Made by a program: the position numbers and the translations under genes | Notes under the pieces: generated by a model | What the model saw: only the letters and a program-made list of their open reading frames with translations | What the model was told of the DNA's origin: nothing | Database searches by the model: none | Source of the DNA: Candidatus Omnitrophota bacterium | GTDB lineage: Bacteria > Omnitrophota > Gorgyraeia > Gorgyraeales > Gorgyraeaceae | Direction: 5' to 3' | DNA: 48,324 nucleotides | Assembly (NCBI GenBank): GCA_018819285.1 | Contig: JAHJQM010000002.1 | Span: forward strand, 1 to 48,324 | Shown here: in pieces, positions 25,138 to 33,694 of the stretch | How positions within the stretch are numbered: position 1 is the first letter of the stretch | Layout: every line of letters begins with the position of its first letter

Positions 25138-26292
25138 TTATGCTCCTGCTAAAACTGCTTGTCCCAATGCAATGCCGCCATCATGCGCTGGGATACTTTT
25201 ATGCGCATAAACATTGAATCCTTCTTTTTCCAATATCGGCTTTATACGCTCACTCAGATACTTATTCTGAAAAACTCCTCCGCTTATACAAACCTTTTTT
25301 ATTTTATATTTTCTTCTTAACAGATTGCATATTTCTTTTATCATATCACAGGCAGAATTATGAAATTTTAAAGAAATCTCTGGTTTTTTCACGCCGCTCT
25401 TTAAATCTTTAACAACACTTCTTATCACTGGCTCCCAATCTATTATAACAACTCCGGCTTCATTAAAATATCCAAACTTATATTTTTTACGCTCTATGCC
25501 CCATGCCCTATGCTCCGGTATCGCCTTTTCTAATTCAATCGCCGCCTCTCCTTCGTATCCCGCAGAATCACAAATACCAATAAGCGACGAAACAGCATCA
25601 AATAATCTTCCCATGCTGGATGTTAAAGGCGAATTTATATTTTTATCTATCATCTGGCTAAGCATATCTATTTTTTTCTTGTCTAACCTGGTTAATATCT
25701 CAGAGATTGAGGATTTTCCATATATATCATAAAGATAGCTAAACGCCATCCGCCATGGCTCTTTAATAGAAGCCTCTCCGCCTGGCATTGGGATATACTT
25801 TAAATGCGCTATCCTTTTTAACCTTTTTATGCCTCCTACAAAAAATTCTCCTCCCCATATATTCCCATCCGAACCAAACCCTGTGCCGTCAAACGCAATC
25901 CCTATCACCTTGCCATTTATATTATTATCTGTCATACAGCTTGCTATATGCGCTTCATGATGCTGTATTTTCGTCGTTCGTCGTTCGTCTCTCGGCTTCG
26001 CTCTGGATTTCTTTTGGCAGTAGTTCGTAGTTCGCAGAGCATATTTAGTGGAAACATATTCCGGATGTAAGTCGCATGCAATAATCCTGGGGCTTATTTT
26101 TAATTTTTTTTGAAGCCTTTTTATATCCCTCTCAAATTTTTTGAAATTATTCAGATCACTCAGATCCCCTCTGAAATCTGATAAATAGGCAGTATTGCCT
26201 TTAATAAAACAAAAAGCGCTCTTTGACTGGCCGCCAAGCGCCAGAACCGCAGTCTTTGTGCTCAAAGGTAACCTAATTCTAGTATAATTCAT
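25138..26292 (-). CDS. hypF: Half-length HypF: Kae1-like carbamoyltransferase domain only
   Basis: A 384-aa protein matching only the C-terminal Kae1-like half of HypF (normally about 750 aa). The acylphosphatase, zinc-finger and YrdC-like domains are missing. Motifs present: LALGGQSKSAFCF, ACDLHPEYVSTKYA, IQHHEAHIAS (metal-binding His), GIAFDGTGFGSDGNIWGGEF and the C-terminal SGGVFQNKYLSE and HDGGIALGQA. The ATG at 26292 has GGGAG 9 nt upstream, so this is a designed start at the domain boundary and not a frameshift remnant. Without the YrdC-like part it could transfer carbamoyl groups to HypE only if a separate protein makes carbamoyl-adenylate. Residues about 86-108 are an extra insert (see the repeat at 25971). 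Confidence 0.88.
   Translation of the reverse strand: MNYTRIRLPLSTKTAVLALGGQSKSAFCFIKGNTAYLSDFRGDLSDLNNFKKFERDIKRLQKKLKISPRIIACDLHPEYVSTKYALRTTNYCQKKSRAKPRDERRTTKIQHHEAHIASCMTDNNINGKVIGIAFDGTGFGSDGNIWGGEFFVGGIKRLKRIAHLKYIPMPGGEASIKEPWRMAFSYLYDIYGKSSISEILTRLDKKKIDMLSQMIDKNINSPLTSSMGRLFDAVSSLIGICDSAGYEGEAAIELEKAIPEHRAWGIERKKYKFGYFNEAGVVIIDWEPVIRSVVKDLKSGVKKPEISLKFHNSACDMIKEICNLLRRKYKIKKVCISGGVFQNKYLSERIKPILEKEGFNVYAHKSIPAHDGGIALGQAVLAGA
25971..26037. repeat. In-frame inserted palindromic/tandem element in hypF
   Basis: The coding strand contains GAGCGAAGCCGAGAG followed by tandem ACGAACG-type repeats, and GAACTACGAACTAC at the other end. It encodes a basic RTT...RRTTK stretch between DLHPEYVSTKYA and QHHEAH, where HypF relatives have no such insert. 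Core shared with comEC and leuS inserts. Confidence 0.55.
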
Positions 26293-26307
26293 ATCTCATA
26301 TCTCCCT

Positions 26308-26346
26308 TAACTTTACAAACTGTGCCAGACACAAATTGTAAAGTTA
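26308..26346. repeat. Palindromic repeat variant containing the MetE-like stop codon
   Basis: 11-nt perfect arms TAACTTTACAA (26308-26318) and complement (26336-26346) with an inner TGTGCCAGACACA hairpin. The TAA stop codon of the MetE-like gene (26346-26344) is the outer end of the right arm. Confidence 0.8.
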
Positions 26347-27375
26347 GGAGATTGATTTTGCTAATTTAGCTACATCTGTTAGTTTTTTTATTATATCTTC
26401 TGTGAGACTTTCTGACAAGGTACCCATTCCGCAGCTCGGGGTGAGAAGCAAATTTGATATTATCAAATCTCTTGGTATTGATTTCTTCTCCAGATTCTCT
26501 ATTTGTAAACTCAACCTCTTAAAAAGAGAGTTAGCTGTTTCCTTTAATGCATCATTAGAAGTAGGCACAATACCCCACGCTAAACATCCTCCTTTTATTA
26601 AAAATCTCTCTATATCTCTAGAATAAAGCGAAAGATTTTCCGCATATAGATAAGCGTCAAAATTTATAATATCTACCTTTGTCTCTGTAATCACCGACCA
26701 ATCTGTATTGCCACAGCAATGTATCCCAGTTATCGCGCCTTTTGAATGTATCCCCTCTATAATAGAATCCAACATTGATATTACATCCTCTCTTCTTATA
26801 TTTACAAAACTCGACCCAAAACTCGTAAGATAAGGTTCGTCTATAAAGATTATAACTTGCTTCGCTACATCTTTTAATTTATCAATCTGCCACACAGCTT
26901 TCATCTCTAATAATTTAACAAACGCTTCTTTCAAGCTATCATTATAAATAATAGATTTACCTTTTTCATCAGTCACCCCTAGGCCAAAACTTACAGGCCC
27001 TGTAATATGGCCTTTTGCGTATTCTGGTTTATATCTATTTGCAATTCTAATAAATGCATAAAACCCCTCCGTAAATTCCTCTGTAATGCCAAATGAATTA
27101 TAATCGCCTGAAATATATGCCTCGCATATCTTTGCCAATTCCTCACTCAAATCTTTAGAGCTATCAACATGAATAGTTCTCTTTCTCTCGTCTATAACAA
27201 GCCCTGGCAGCCCTTGGCTAAATTGACTGTACATATTTTCTTTGAAATTTCTTTTTGGAAGCTGAGGCCAAAAAGGTATGTCAAACGCCTTGAATATCTG
27301 ATCCACGCTTTTGGCTGCGTCAACATATGGCAGGCTTCCTATGCCAATTGTAAGAAATTTAGCTTTAATTTTCAT
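26344..27375 (-). CDS. MetE-core/UROD-superfamily zinc-dependent methyltransferase-like protein
   Basis: A 343-aa TIM-barrel-type protein of the methionine synthase (cobalamin-independent) C-terminal/uroporphyrinogen decarboxylase superfamily. It begins with TIGIGSLPYVDA. Candidate zinc ligands are IHCCGNTDW (about 218-226) and a late TPSCGMGTLSE Cys (about 315); VIIFIDEPYLTSFG is the central strand. The length is that of core-MetE proteins, which lack the folate-binding N-terminal half and take methyl groups from a corrinoid protein, but the HxCGNT form also resembles MtaA. It lies near NIL-ferredoxin and UPF0280, so methionine synthesis is a reasonable hypothesis. Confidence 0.7.
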   Translation of the reverse strand: MKIKAKFLTIGIGSLPYVDAAKSVDQIFKAFDIPFWPQLPKRNFKENMYSQFSQGLPGLVIDERKRTIHVDSSKDLSEELAKICEAYISGDYNSFGITEEFTEGFYAFIRIANRYKPEYAKGHITGPVSFGLGVTDEKGKSIIYNDSLKEAFVKLLEMKAVWQIDKLKDVAKQVIIFIDEPYLTSFGSSFVNIRREDVISMLDSIIEGIHSKGAITGIHCCGNTDWSVITETKVDIINFDAYLYAENLSLYSRDIERFLIKGGCLAWGIVPTSNDALKETANSLFKRLSLQIENLEKKSIPRDLIISNLLLTPSCGMGTLSESLTEDIIKKLTDVAKLAKSIS

Positions 27376-27423
27376 AATAAATCATTTTAACACCTTGATC
27401 AAAAATGGTCAACCTTTCCTGGG

Positions 27424-28908
27424 CTATACATTAAAATGGCCAAATCTCACCTTTGCGAAAAACTCCGCTAAGAAAAATACAACGTTTGCTAACGTATCGT
27501 TAAAACATGAAAGTAAATTCCCTAAAAAAGGTACCCATCCAAACGCAATAAAACACATACCTCCTATCATAAGTATAAACATAAGCGGAACTATAAAGAT
27601 ATTTGAAATAATAGCAATAGGCGTAACCATTCTGAAATAGTACAAAATAAAAGGAAATGTGCCTAGCGTAGCAGAAATTGAAACTGCAAGGGGCTCCAGT
27701 AAATATTTCCTGACATAAAAATTCCATTCTTTTTTTACGATACTCGTCAATTTTGGCGTAAAATAAACTATTGATAAAACTGCTGTGAATGAAAGCTGAA
27801 AACCCACGCTAAAAACATCTTTCGGGTTTATCGCCAATATATAAAATGCCGCTAGCCCGAGAGAATTATAAGCATCTACAGGCCTACCCAATAACCTGCC
27901 TGTCAGGAAAATAATACACATAATAGCCGCTCTTACAACAGACGCGTTTGAACCCGTCAATATCATCAAGAAAATCAATGACAACATAGTAAGTATATAA
28001 TAGATTTCTCTTTTGAGCCTGAGAAGTTTGAAAAAATATAAAAATACAGCGGCCATAAGCGCCACGTGCAGCCCGCTTATGGCAAGAATGTGCATCGTAC
28101 CGGAGTTCCTGAAAGATTCCTTAATCTTCTTCGGCAGCTCTGACCGGTCGCCGAGTAAAATCGCCCTCATAAACGCCCCGCTCTCAATCGGCATTTTCTC
28201 GAGGAACTGATTTTTCAGTTTTTCGCGGATAAAATAGGCAAATTTCAAGACAGGATTTACTTTATAATTACACGCTAATAATGTAACATTTTTCTCTGAT
28301 GCGCTTATAATTGCGAATATATTCTGATTTTCTAAATATTGTTTATAATCAAAATTTGTTCTCGACTGCGCTCGAACACTATTAGCATCAATATTCTTCG
28401 AGCGAAGAGAACGAAGTGAGCGAAGTCGAGAAGTTATGCCTGGCTTACTTATTGTGCCTTTCACTAGCAGCCTATCCCCATACTGATAATCCTTTTCCGT
28501 CTGTATCCTGGCGAGCACCAGGCCGGTCATTTTTAAACCATTTATACTCTCTACTTCAAACACGTATCTTGAATTGACTTTCCCGTAATAAACCCCTCTT
28601 GCCTCAGCTGGGCTTTTTATAATGCCTGTTATTTCTGCCTTAAACTTATCTTTTCCAAGAAAGCGGCTTATATGATCTGGCGGGAATATATTAGAATTTA
28701 AATATAAAAGCGAACCAAGAAAGATTATTGATAAATATAAAAATATTTTTGAAATCTTAAGGGACTTTAAAAATATTACAGCAGATAAAATAAAAACTAA
28801 AACTACTATGAATACATGGGTAAGCTCTAATAAATTTGAGTAATATGCTGCTAAAAATACGCCTATGATAAAGAAAATACAGATTACAACGAATGGTTTT
28901 TTATCCAC
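27424..28908 (-). CDS. comEC: ComEC/Rec2-family DNA-uptake channel, short form
   Basis: A 494-aa polytopic protein with a DUF4131-type N-terminal region (about 1-190: four helices, then KAEITGIIKSPAEA and the OB-like part) and the Competence domain (about 225-494). Seen there are FRNSGTMHILAISGLHVALM, TGSNASVVRAAIMCIIFLTG and NPKDVFSVGFQLSFTAVLSIVYFTP. It stops after the membrane domain, so the C-terminal metallo-beta-lactamase domain of long ComEC proteins is absent. Initiation is probably GTG (28908). ComEC forms the inner-membrane channel for single-stranded DNA uptake. Residues about 159-184 are an Arg/Ser-rich insert caused by a palindromic element. Confidence 0.85.
   Translation of the reverse strand: MDKKPFVVICIFFIIGVFLAAYYSNLLELTHVFIVVLVFILSAVIFLKSLKISKIFLYLSIIFLGSLLYLNSNIFPPDHISRFLGKDKFKAEITGIIKSPAEARGVYYGKVNSRYVFEVESINGLKMTGLVLARIQTEKDYQYGDRLLVKGTISKPGITSRLRSLRSLRSKNIDANSVRAQSRTNFDYKQYLENQNIFAIISASEKNVTLLACNYKVNPVLKFAYFIREKLKNQFLEKMPIESGAFMRAILLGDRSELPKKIKESFRNSGTMHILAISGLHVALMAAVFLYFFKLLRLKREIYYILTMLSLIFLMILTGSNASVVRAAIMCIIFLTGRLLGRPVDAYNSLGLAAFYILAINPKDVFSVGFQLSFTAVLSIVYFTPKLTSIVKKEWNFYVRKYLLEPLAVSISATLGTFPFILYYFRMVTPIAIISNIFIVPLMFILMIGGMCFIAFGWVPFLGNLLSCFNDTLANVVFFLAEFFAKVRFGHFNV
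28359..28432. repeat. In-frame inserted palindromic element in comEC
   Basis: Arms TTCTCGACTGCGCTCGAA (28359-28376) and a longer complement region 28397-28432 containing TTCGAGCGAAG and GAGCGAAGTCGAGAA. The element adds about 25 residues (SRLRSLRSLRS...AQSRT) between PGI and FDYKQYL, where ComEC proteins normally have only a short N-P-G-type turn. Confidence 0.75.
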
Positions 28909-28923
28909 TAACTGAAAAAATTA

Positions 28924-29628
28924 TTATTTAGGCTGGGTGTCTGTTTTTAAATCTTCTTCGTTAATTATACTTATAACATTAACTGGTATCTTTTTGCCTG
29001 CTTGATTGAAAATAACTCTTACCATATCTCCTACTTTAATATCTTCTAAGACCAGTGGTAAGACATCTTTTTTTATTACACGTGTCTTTTTTGAATCAAC
29101 ATTTATCCTTACTGTCTCATCAGAAAATCTGTCTTTAACATCTAACCATAAAATCTCTCCTTTTTCTGATCCTATATTTACAACTGTTCCTAATAAGCCT
29201 TTAATTAGCTGAATTTTTTGTGGTAAAATAGGGACACTTGGAATAGACTTTGCTGCTATAGTTGATGGCGGCAATGTAGGTAGCTTAGGTAAACTTGGTA
29301 GCGTAGGAATGCCAGCCGCTTGAGGTTTGCGAAGCTGGTTATCTGCATTAATTTGATTAATTCTTTGAACATCCATAGTATCAGGCGTGATAGGCGGTAT
29401 AGCAATATTAGGTGAAGGCATTGGGGATATACTTGGCAATGGGCTGGGAACTACAGGCGGTAATATAGGTCTCAGTGATGTTTGTTCCAACGTTTGAGAA
29501 GATTTTTTATCTGAAACCTGAGATGACTGCGATTGTGATTTGTTATTATCTTCTGCAGAATATAATATGTTGCAAGATAAAACTGAAAAACCCAATAATA
29601 AAAATATCTTTATAAAAACTTTTCTCAT
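28924..29628 (-). CDS. Secreted Pro-rich protein with C-terminal small beta domain
   Basis: A 234-aa exported protein. An N-terminal signal sequence (about 1-25) includes a Cys in VLSCN that may be a lipobox, although the position before Ser is atypical. A Ser/Gln-rich then Pro-rich low-complexity linker (about 30-135, with repeated LP-LP and P-IP units) is followed by a C-terminal beta domain (about 142-225: LGTVVNIGSEKGEILWLDVKD, VLEDIKVGDMVRVIFNQ) that reads like a DUF5666-type small barrel. It starts in the ATGA overlap with the lipoprotein gene upstream. Function unknown; an envelope role is inferred. Confidence 0.7.
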   Translation of the reverse strand: MRKVFIKIFLLLGFSVLSCNILYSAEDNNKSQSQSSQVSDKKSSQTLEQTSLRPILPPVVPSPLPSISPMPSPNIAIPPITPDTMDVQRINQINADNQLRKPQAAGIPTLPSLPKLPTLPPSTIAAKSIPSVPILPQKIQLIKGLLGTVVNIGSEKGEILWLDVKDRFSDETVRINVDSKKTRVIKKDVLPLVLEDIKVGDMVRVIFNQAGKKIPVNVISIINEEDLKTDTQPK

Positions 29629-29969
29629 ATGCCACCCCCCTCTTCTATATCCTTAAAACCTGTTACGTAATCTCCTGTAAAATATATGCACTTTTTTCTT
29701 GAAAAATGCCTGAAATCAAGTGGGACATTGTGAAACCACGCATTGTATATCCACGCCTCTTTCTTCAGGCCCATGTCGTCATAGCCAAGATTTTTTACTT
29801 GACTCGGCTCCCCCCATTTTTCAATAACCTCGTCTTTGCCAATCCCCTGCGTAACCATTGTCTTTGTACTGAGAGGATGCGTTATAGCATAATGCGTTGT
29901 GGGCACCTTGATATCCGCGCAGCCGTATAAAAGAAAAACACAAAAAACCTGCAAAAATCTAATTATCAT
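29625..29969 (-). CDS. Small lipoprotein with SmpA/BamE-like core
   Basis: A lipoprotein of about 114 aa from the ATG at 29969 (a TTG-initiated form would start at 29984). The signal peptide ends with LLYGC, a good lipobox. The mature part has a GIGKDEVIEKWGEPSQVKNL segment and a WIYNAW strand, the K-x2-V-x3-W-G-x-P pattern of SmpA/OmlA/BamE-like proteins that sit in the outer membrane periplasmic leaflet. It overlaps the next gene by 4 nt. Family assignment is by pattern only. Confidence 0.65.
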   Translation of the reverse strand: MIIRFLQVFCVFLLYGCADIKVPTTHYAITHPLSTKTMVTQGIGKDEVIEKWGEPSQVKNLGYDDMGLKKEAWIYNAWFHNVPLDFRHFSRKKCIYFTGDYVTGFKDIEEGGGI

Positions 29970-30000
29970 CTCGTTGTCTTCCAAGTTGGTTTCGCAATTC

Positions 30001-31185
30001 TCATTTCACAATGTATTCTACCAACTTTATATTAAAATCTTCTATATCTTTAAAATCCTTGCTGTAAACATTGGTAATAGCATCCTTAAATGACTTATCT
30101 TTAAGTATAAGACCGCAGAACTTTCTGAATTTTTCCCTGCCGTATTGCGTTATTAAGAATTCCACTAATTTTTCTGACTGCGCGTAAAAAAGTTCCCTCG
30201 CATCCTTTCCCTCAGGATAAGTTGCTATGCGCAAAAGGTCTCCTAGAAGTATATGCGTACCCTGTTTTATGTTTTTTGTCAGAAGTTCGTTTGAAATACT
30301 TGTAAGGTTAGCCTCATAATTTGCCAGTCCTTCATTCAGCCACAATGGTATAGTATTTTTACCTGCAACCTCTTTGAAAATAAGATGAGTCAATTCGTGC
30401 GGAAATGTCAGCGCCAGATATCCTTCTGATATAGCACACAGGAACATCTCTTTTTCTGCGTAATTAGGGACAAATCCTCCTATCAGATTTGCATTAAAAC
30501 CTATACTTTTTAAAAAATCTTTCCACTTGTCAACACTATCCACTATAAATACCTGGCATTTCTTATCCCACTTCAGGTCCTTTTCACGTCCAAGGTCGTA
30601 CATAACCTTTTCAAAATAATATTCTGCTTTATCTCCTACTATCTTCGCCTGGCTAAGGTCTCTGTAAAATATATAAAAATGTTCGCTTTCGCGCGAAAAC
30701 CAGTTTCCTTTGGACAATAATTTCTTAGCAATATTTGACCTTACGATATTGTCGTCTTTTAATGAAAATCTTCTCTCCCCAGAACCTTTATCCGCATCTC
30801 TGGCAAGGCTTGCAGCCTGAAGCCTTTCTTTTTCTTCAGCGCTCATCCATTCGTCTTTATACTTAACAAAGCCTTTTTTTAGCTGCTCTTCTTCAAAAAT
30901 ATCCTTTGTAATTTCCTTAACATCTGTCTTATTTTTTTCTATATTCCATTCTTCCTCTAACTTTGCAGTTTGGTCTTTAGATTCTTTTTCTATGCTCTTT
31001 ATGTCATCTTTTGAAAATGTAACCTTTGCGCCTGGATTTATCTTTAGTTCCACTGATTTGTCTGTTTCTTTGGTAATTATGCCTCTGAGCCTGTTGCCAT
31101 TTTTCAAATAAATAGTATCGGAAAAAATTTGCCGACTGAAGAATAATAATACAAAGATAACGAGTATAATTATTTTTTTAATCAT
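30001..31185 (-). CDS. Exported peptidase MA-like (DUF1570-type) gluzincin
   Basis: A 394-aa protein with an N-terminal signal sequence (about 1-22). The first region (KNGNRLRGIITKETDKSVEL, VTFSKDDIKSIE) is a small beta domain common in Omnitrophota/Planctomycetes-like proteins. The C-terminal metallopeptidase-like domain (about 165-394) has FPHELTHLIF (HExxH-like variant HELTH near residue 263) and the downstream LWLNEGLANYE that supplies the third ligand. Such peptidase-MA superfamily members are zinc enzymes with mostly unknown substrates. Its ATG overlaps the leuS stop by 4 nt, so it is expressed with leuS. Confidence 0.8.
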   Translation of the reverse strand: MIKKIIILVIFVLLFFSRQIFSDTIYLKNGNRLRGIITKETDKSVELKINPGAKVTFSKDDIKSIEKESKDQTAKLEEEWNIEKNKTDVKEITKDIFEEEQLKKGFVKYKDEWMSAEEKERLQAASLARDADKGSGERRFSLKDDNIVRSNIAKKLLSKGNWFSRESEHFYIFYRDLSQAKIVGDKAEYYFEKVMYDLGREKDLKWDKKCQVFIVDSVDKWKDFLKSIGFNANLIGGFVPNYAEKEMFLCAISEGYLALTFPHELTHLIFKEVAGKNTIPLWLNEGLANYEANLTSISNELLTKNIKQGTHILLGDLLRIATYPEGKDARELFYAQSEKLVEFLITQYGREKFRKFCGLILKDKSFKDAITNVYSKDFKDIEDFNIKLVEYIVK

Positions 31186-33686
31186 ATCACCAGATTTATT
31201 AATTTACCTTTCACTATTATAATCTTTTTTGGCGGCTTTCCGCCTATCCATTTATTAATAACAGGGTCTTCCAAAACTAATTTTTTAATTTCATCTTCTC
31301 CTGCGTTAGAAGGCGCTTCTATTTTTGACCTCAGTTTGCCATTAATCTGAACAGGCAATTCCACGGTATCCTGCATCAACGCATCCTTGTTATAGCAAGG
31401 CCACTCTGCTTTAAAAACACTTTCTTTGTTGCCTAATTTCTCCCACATCTCTTCAGCAATATGCGGCACAAATGGAGCCAGAAGAATAACAACTGTCTGG
31501 ATTGCCTCTTTTAATTCGTCGCTCGTAGCTAGTAGTTCATCGTTCGTAGAATCATAAATTTTATTAACTAATTCCATTATAGAGCTAATAGCAGTGTTAA
31601 AATGAAATGCGCCTTCCATGTCTTCCGTAACCTTTTTAATCGTAGAGTGCGTCTTTTGCCTGAGAGATTTAAGCCTGACATCTTCTTCTGGTTTCTCTGC
31701 CTCTAGCGAAGTCGAGAGGTGATTACTTAGGGGATCTATCGAAGATGAGCCAAATTTCTGTTTTACCAGTCTCCAAACGCGATTCAAGAACCTCCACGCG
31801 CCTTCAACCCCGCGATCGCTCCATTCAGCGTCTTTTTCAGGCGGGCTTATAAATAATGTATAAAGCCTGACTGTGTCTGCACCGTATTTCTTTATCAGGT
31901 CATCTGAACTTATGACATTGCCCTTTGATTTTGACATCTTTATTCCATTTTTGGTAATCATGCCCTGGGTGAAAAGTTTCGCAAAAGGCTCTTTGAATCC
32001 GATATACCCCATATCGTACAAAACCTTGATAATAAATCTGGAGTATAATAAATGAAGTATCGCGTGCTCTACCCCTCCTATATACTGATCAATAGGCAGC
32101 CATTTATTCACAAGTTCTTTATCAAAAGGCCTTTTATCGTCTTTTGGAGAAAGGTATCTTAAAAAATACCAGCTAGAATCTACAAAGGTATCCATTGTGT
32201 CTATCTCGCGCCTAGCATTACCGCCACATTTAGGGCACTTTGTATTTACAAATTCTGGCGCGTCTTTCAGCGGAGATTCTCCGTGCAGCTTGAATAAAAC
32301 ATCCTTCGGCAATAAAACAGGTAAATCTTTTTCATCTACTGGCTGCATGCCGCATTTATCGCAGTAAATCATTGGTATGGGAGCGCCCCAGTAACGCTGT
32401 CTTGAAATAAGCCAGTCCCTCAATTTATAATGCACCTCTCTTTTGCCAATTCTATTTTCTTCCATAAAATCAGCTATCTTTTCTATAGCGCCCAGGCTAG
32501 GCAAGCCGTTAAATTTTTCTGAATTTACCATAATACCCTCTTCAATATATGCCTCTTTCATATTACCCGCATCCAGATGTTCTTTTGGATTATCAATCAC
32601 AACCTCTATAGCCAAGCCATATTTTTTTGCAAACTCAAAATCCCTCTGGTCGTGTCCAGGCACTGCCATTACAGCGCCGGTCCCGTATTCTGTTACAACA
32701 TAATTTCCTATCCATAGAGGCACAGCTTTACCATTCATTGGATTTATAACAAATCTACCTGTAGATATGCCTTTCTTTTCAATATCAGCCCCAACCCTGT
32801 CAGCGGCATTTTCTTTTCTGGTCTCACCTATAAATTTTTCTATTTCTTTTTTATTAGGCTCATCCTTTATTAATTCTGAAATAGCAGGATGTTCATTGCT
32901 AATTACCATATATGTAACGCCGTAAATTGTATCAACCCTTGTAGTAAAACATATCAACGTGATATTAGAATCCTTTACCTTGAAATCAATCTCAACGCCT
33001 TCGCTTCTACCAATCCAATTTTTCTGCATCAGCTTTACGTGCTCTGGCCAGTCTCTCAGTAATCCCAAATCATCTAATAATCTTTGACTGTACTCAGTAA
33101 TCTTAAAAAACCATTGTTCCAAATCCCGCAATATAACCTGTGAAGAACATCTTTCGCATTCCCCATCTATAACTTGTTCATTGGCAAGCACTGTCTGGCA
33201 CGAAGGACACCAGTTCACAGACGCCTTTTTCTTGTAAGCAAGGCCTTTTTTGTAAAGCTGCAGAAATATCCACTGTGTCCATTTATAATATTCAGGAAGG
33301 CACGAAACAACCTCTCTGTCCCAGTCATAACCAGCTCCCCACGAGTCAAATTGTCTTCTCATGGTTTTTATATTATTGAGAGTGGATATTTCAGGATGGA
33401 TTTTGTTTTTTATTGCGGCATTTTCCGCAGGCAGGCCAAATGCGTCAAATCCCATGGGCGAGAGAACATTATATCCTCTCATAATCTTATACCTTGTTAC
33501 CGAATCTCCTATTATATAATTCCTGCCATGGCCTACATGAAGAGCTGCGGAAGGATATGGAAACATCATGAGGCAATAATACTTCTTTTTGGAAGAATTC
33601 TGGTCCATCTTAAACAAGCCCATTTCTTCCCATCTTTTATGCCACTTTGTTTCGATCTCCTTAAACGGATAAAATTCCTGGGTCAT
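31182..33686 (-). CDS. leuS: Leucyl-tRNA synthetase
   Basis: A full-length 834-aa class Ia enzyme. The N-terminal YPSAALHVGHGRNY (HIGH motif, about 53), zinc-type CPSCQTV/CERC region, CP1 editing domain (CFTTRVDTIYGVTYMV, VPGHDQRDFEFA) and KMSKSKGN (about 583-590) are intact, followed by the anticodon-binding helical domain (about 640-760) and C-terminal domain. Hydrophilic runs at about 652-672 (SSSIDPLSNHLSTSLEAEKP) and 711-722 (STNDELLATSDEL) carry repeat-like DNA seen also in hypF and comEC. There is no Shine-Dalgarno; the promoter is 8 nt upstream of ATG. Confidence 0.97.
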   Translation of the reverse strand: MTQEFYPFKEIETKWHKRWEEMGLFKMDQNSSKKKYYCLMMFPYPSAALHVGHGRNYIIGDSVTRYKIMRGYNVLSPMGFDAFGLPAENAAIKNKIHPEISTLNNIKTMRRQFDSWGAGYDWDREVVSCLPEYYKWTQWIFLQLYKKGLAYKKKASVNWCPSCQTVLANEQVIDGECERCSSQVILRDLEQWFFKITEYSQRLLDDLGLLRDWPEHVKLMQKNWIGRSEGVEIDFKVKDSNITLICFTTRVDTIYGVTYMVISNEHPAISELIKDEPNKKEIEKFIGETRKENAADRVGADIEKKGISTGRFVINPMNGKAVPLWIGNYVVTEYGTGAVMAVPGHDQRDFEFAKKYGLAIEVVIDNPKEHLDAGNMKEAYIEEGIMVNSEKFNGLPSLGAIEKIADFMEENRIGKREVHYKLRDWLISRQRYWGAPIPMIYCDKCGMQPVDEKDLPVLLPKDVLFKLHGESPLKDAPEFVNTKCPKCGGNARREIDTMDTFVDSSWYFLRYLSPKDDKRPFDKELVNKWLPIDQYIGGVEHAILHLLYSRFIIKVLYDMGYIGFKEPFAKLFTQGMITKNGIKMSKSKGNVISSDDLIKKYGADTVRLYTLFISPPEKDAEWSDRGVEGAWRFLNRVWRLVKQKFGSSSIDPLSNHLSTSLEAEKPEEDVRLKSLRQKTHSTIKKVTEDMEGAFHFNTAISSIMELVNKIYDSTNDELLATSDELKEAIQTVVILLAPFVPHIAEEMWEKLGNKESVFKAEWPCYNKDALMQDTVELPVQINGKLRSKIEAPSNAGEDEIKKLVLEDPVINKWIGGKPPKKIIIVKGKLINLVI
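31519..31552. repeat. Short repeat-like insert in leuS (TACGAACGATGAAC type)
   Basis: Coding strand contains CTACGAACGATGAACTAC and CTACGAGCGACGAA, resembling the ACGAACTAC/ACGAACGAC units inside hypF. It encodes the linker around residues 712-723. Confidence 0.4.
31698..31722. repeat. Short palindromic insert in leuS (GCGAAGTCGAG core)
   Basis: CCTCTAGCGAAGTCGAGAGG at 31700-31719 (5-nt outer arms) shares GCGAAGTCGAGA with the comEC element and, with one change, the hypF element. It encodes the variable linker near residue 660. Confidence 0.45.
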
Positions 33687-33694
33687 AATAATTA

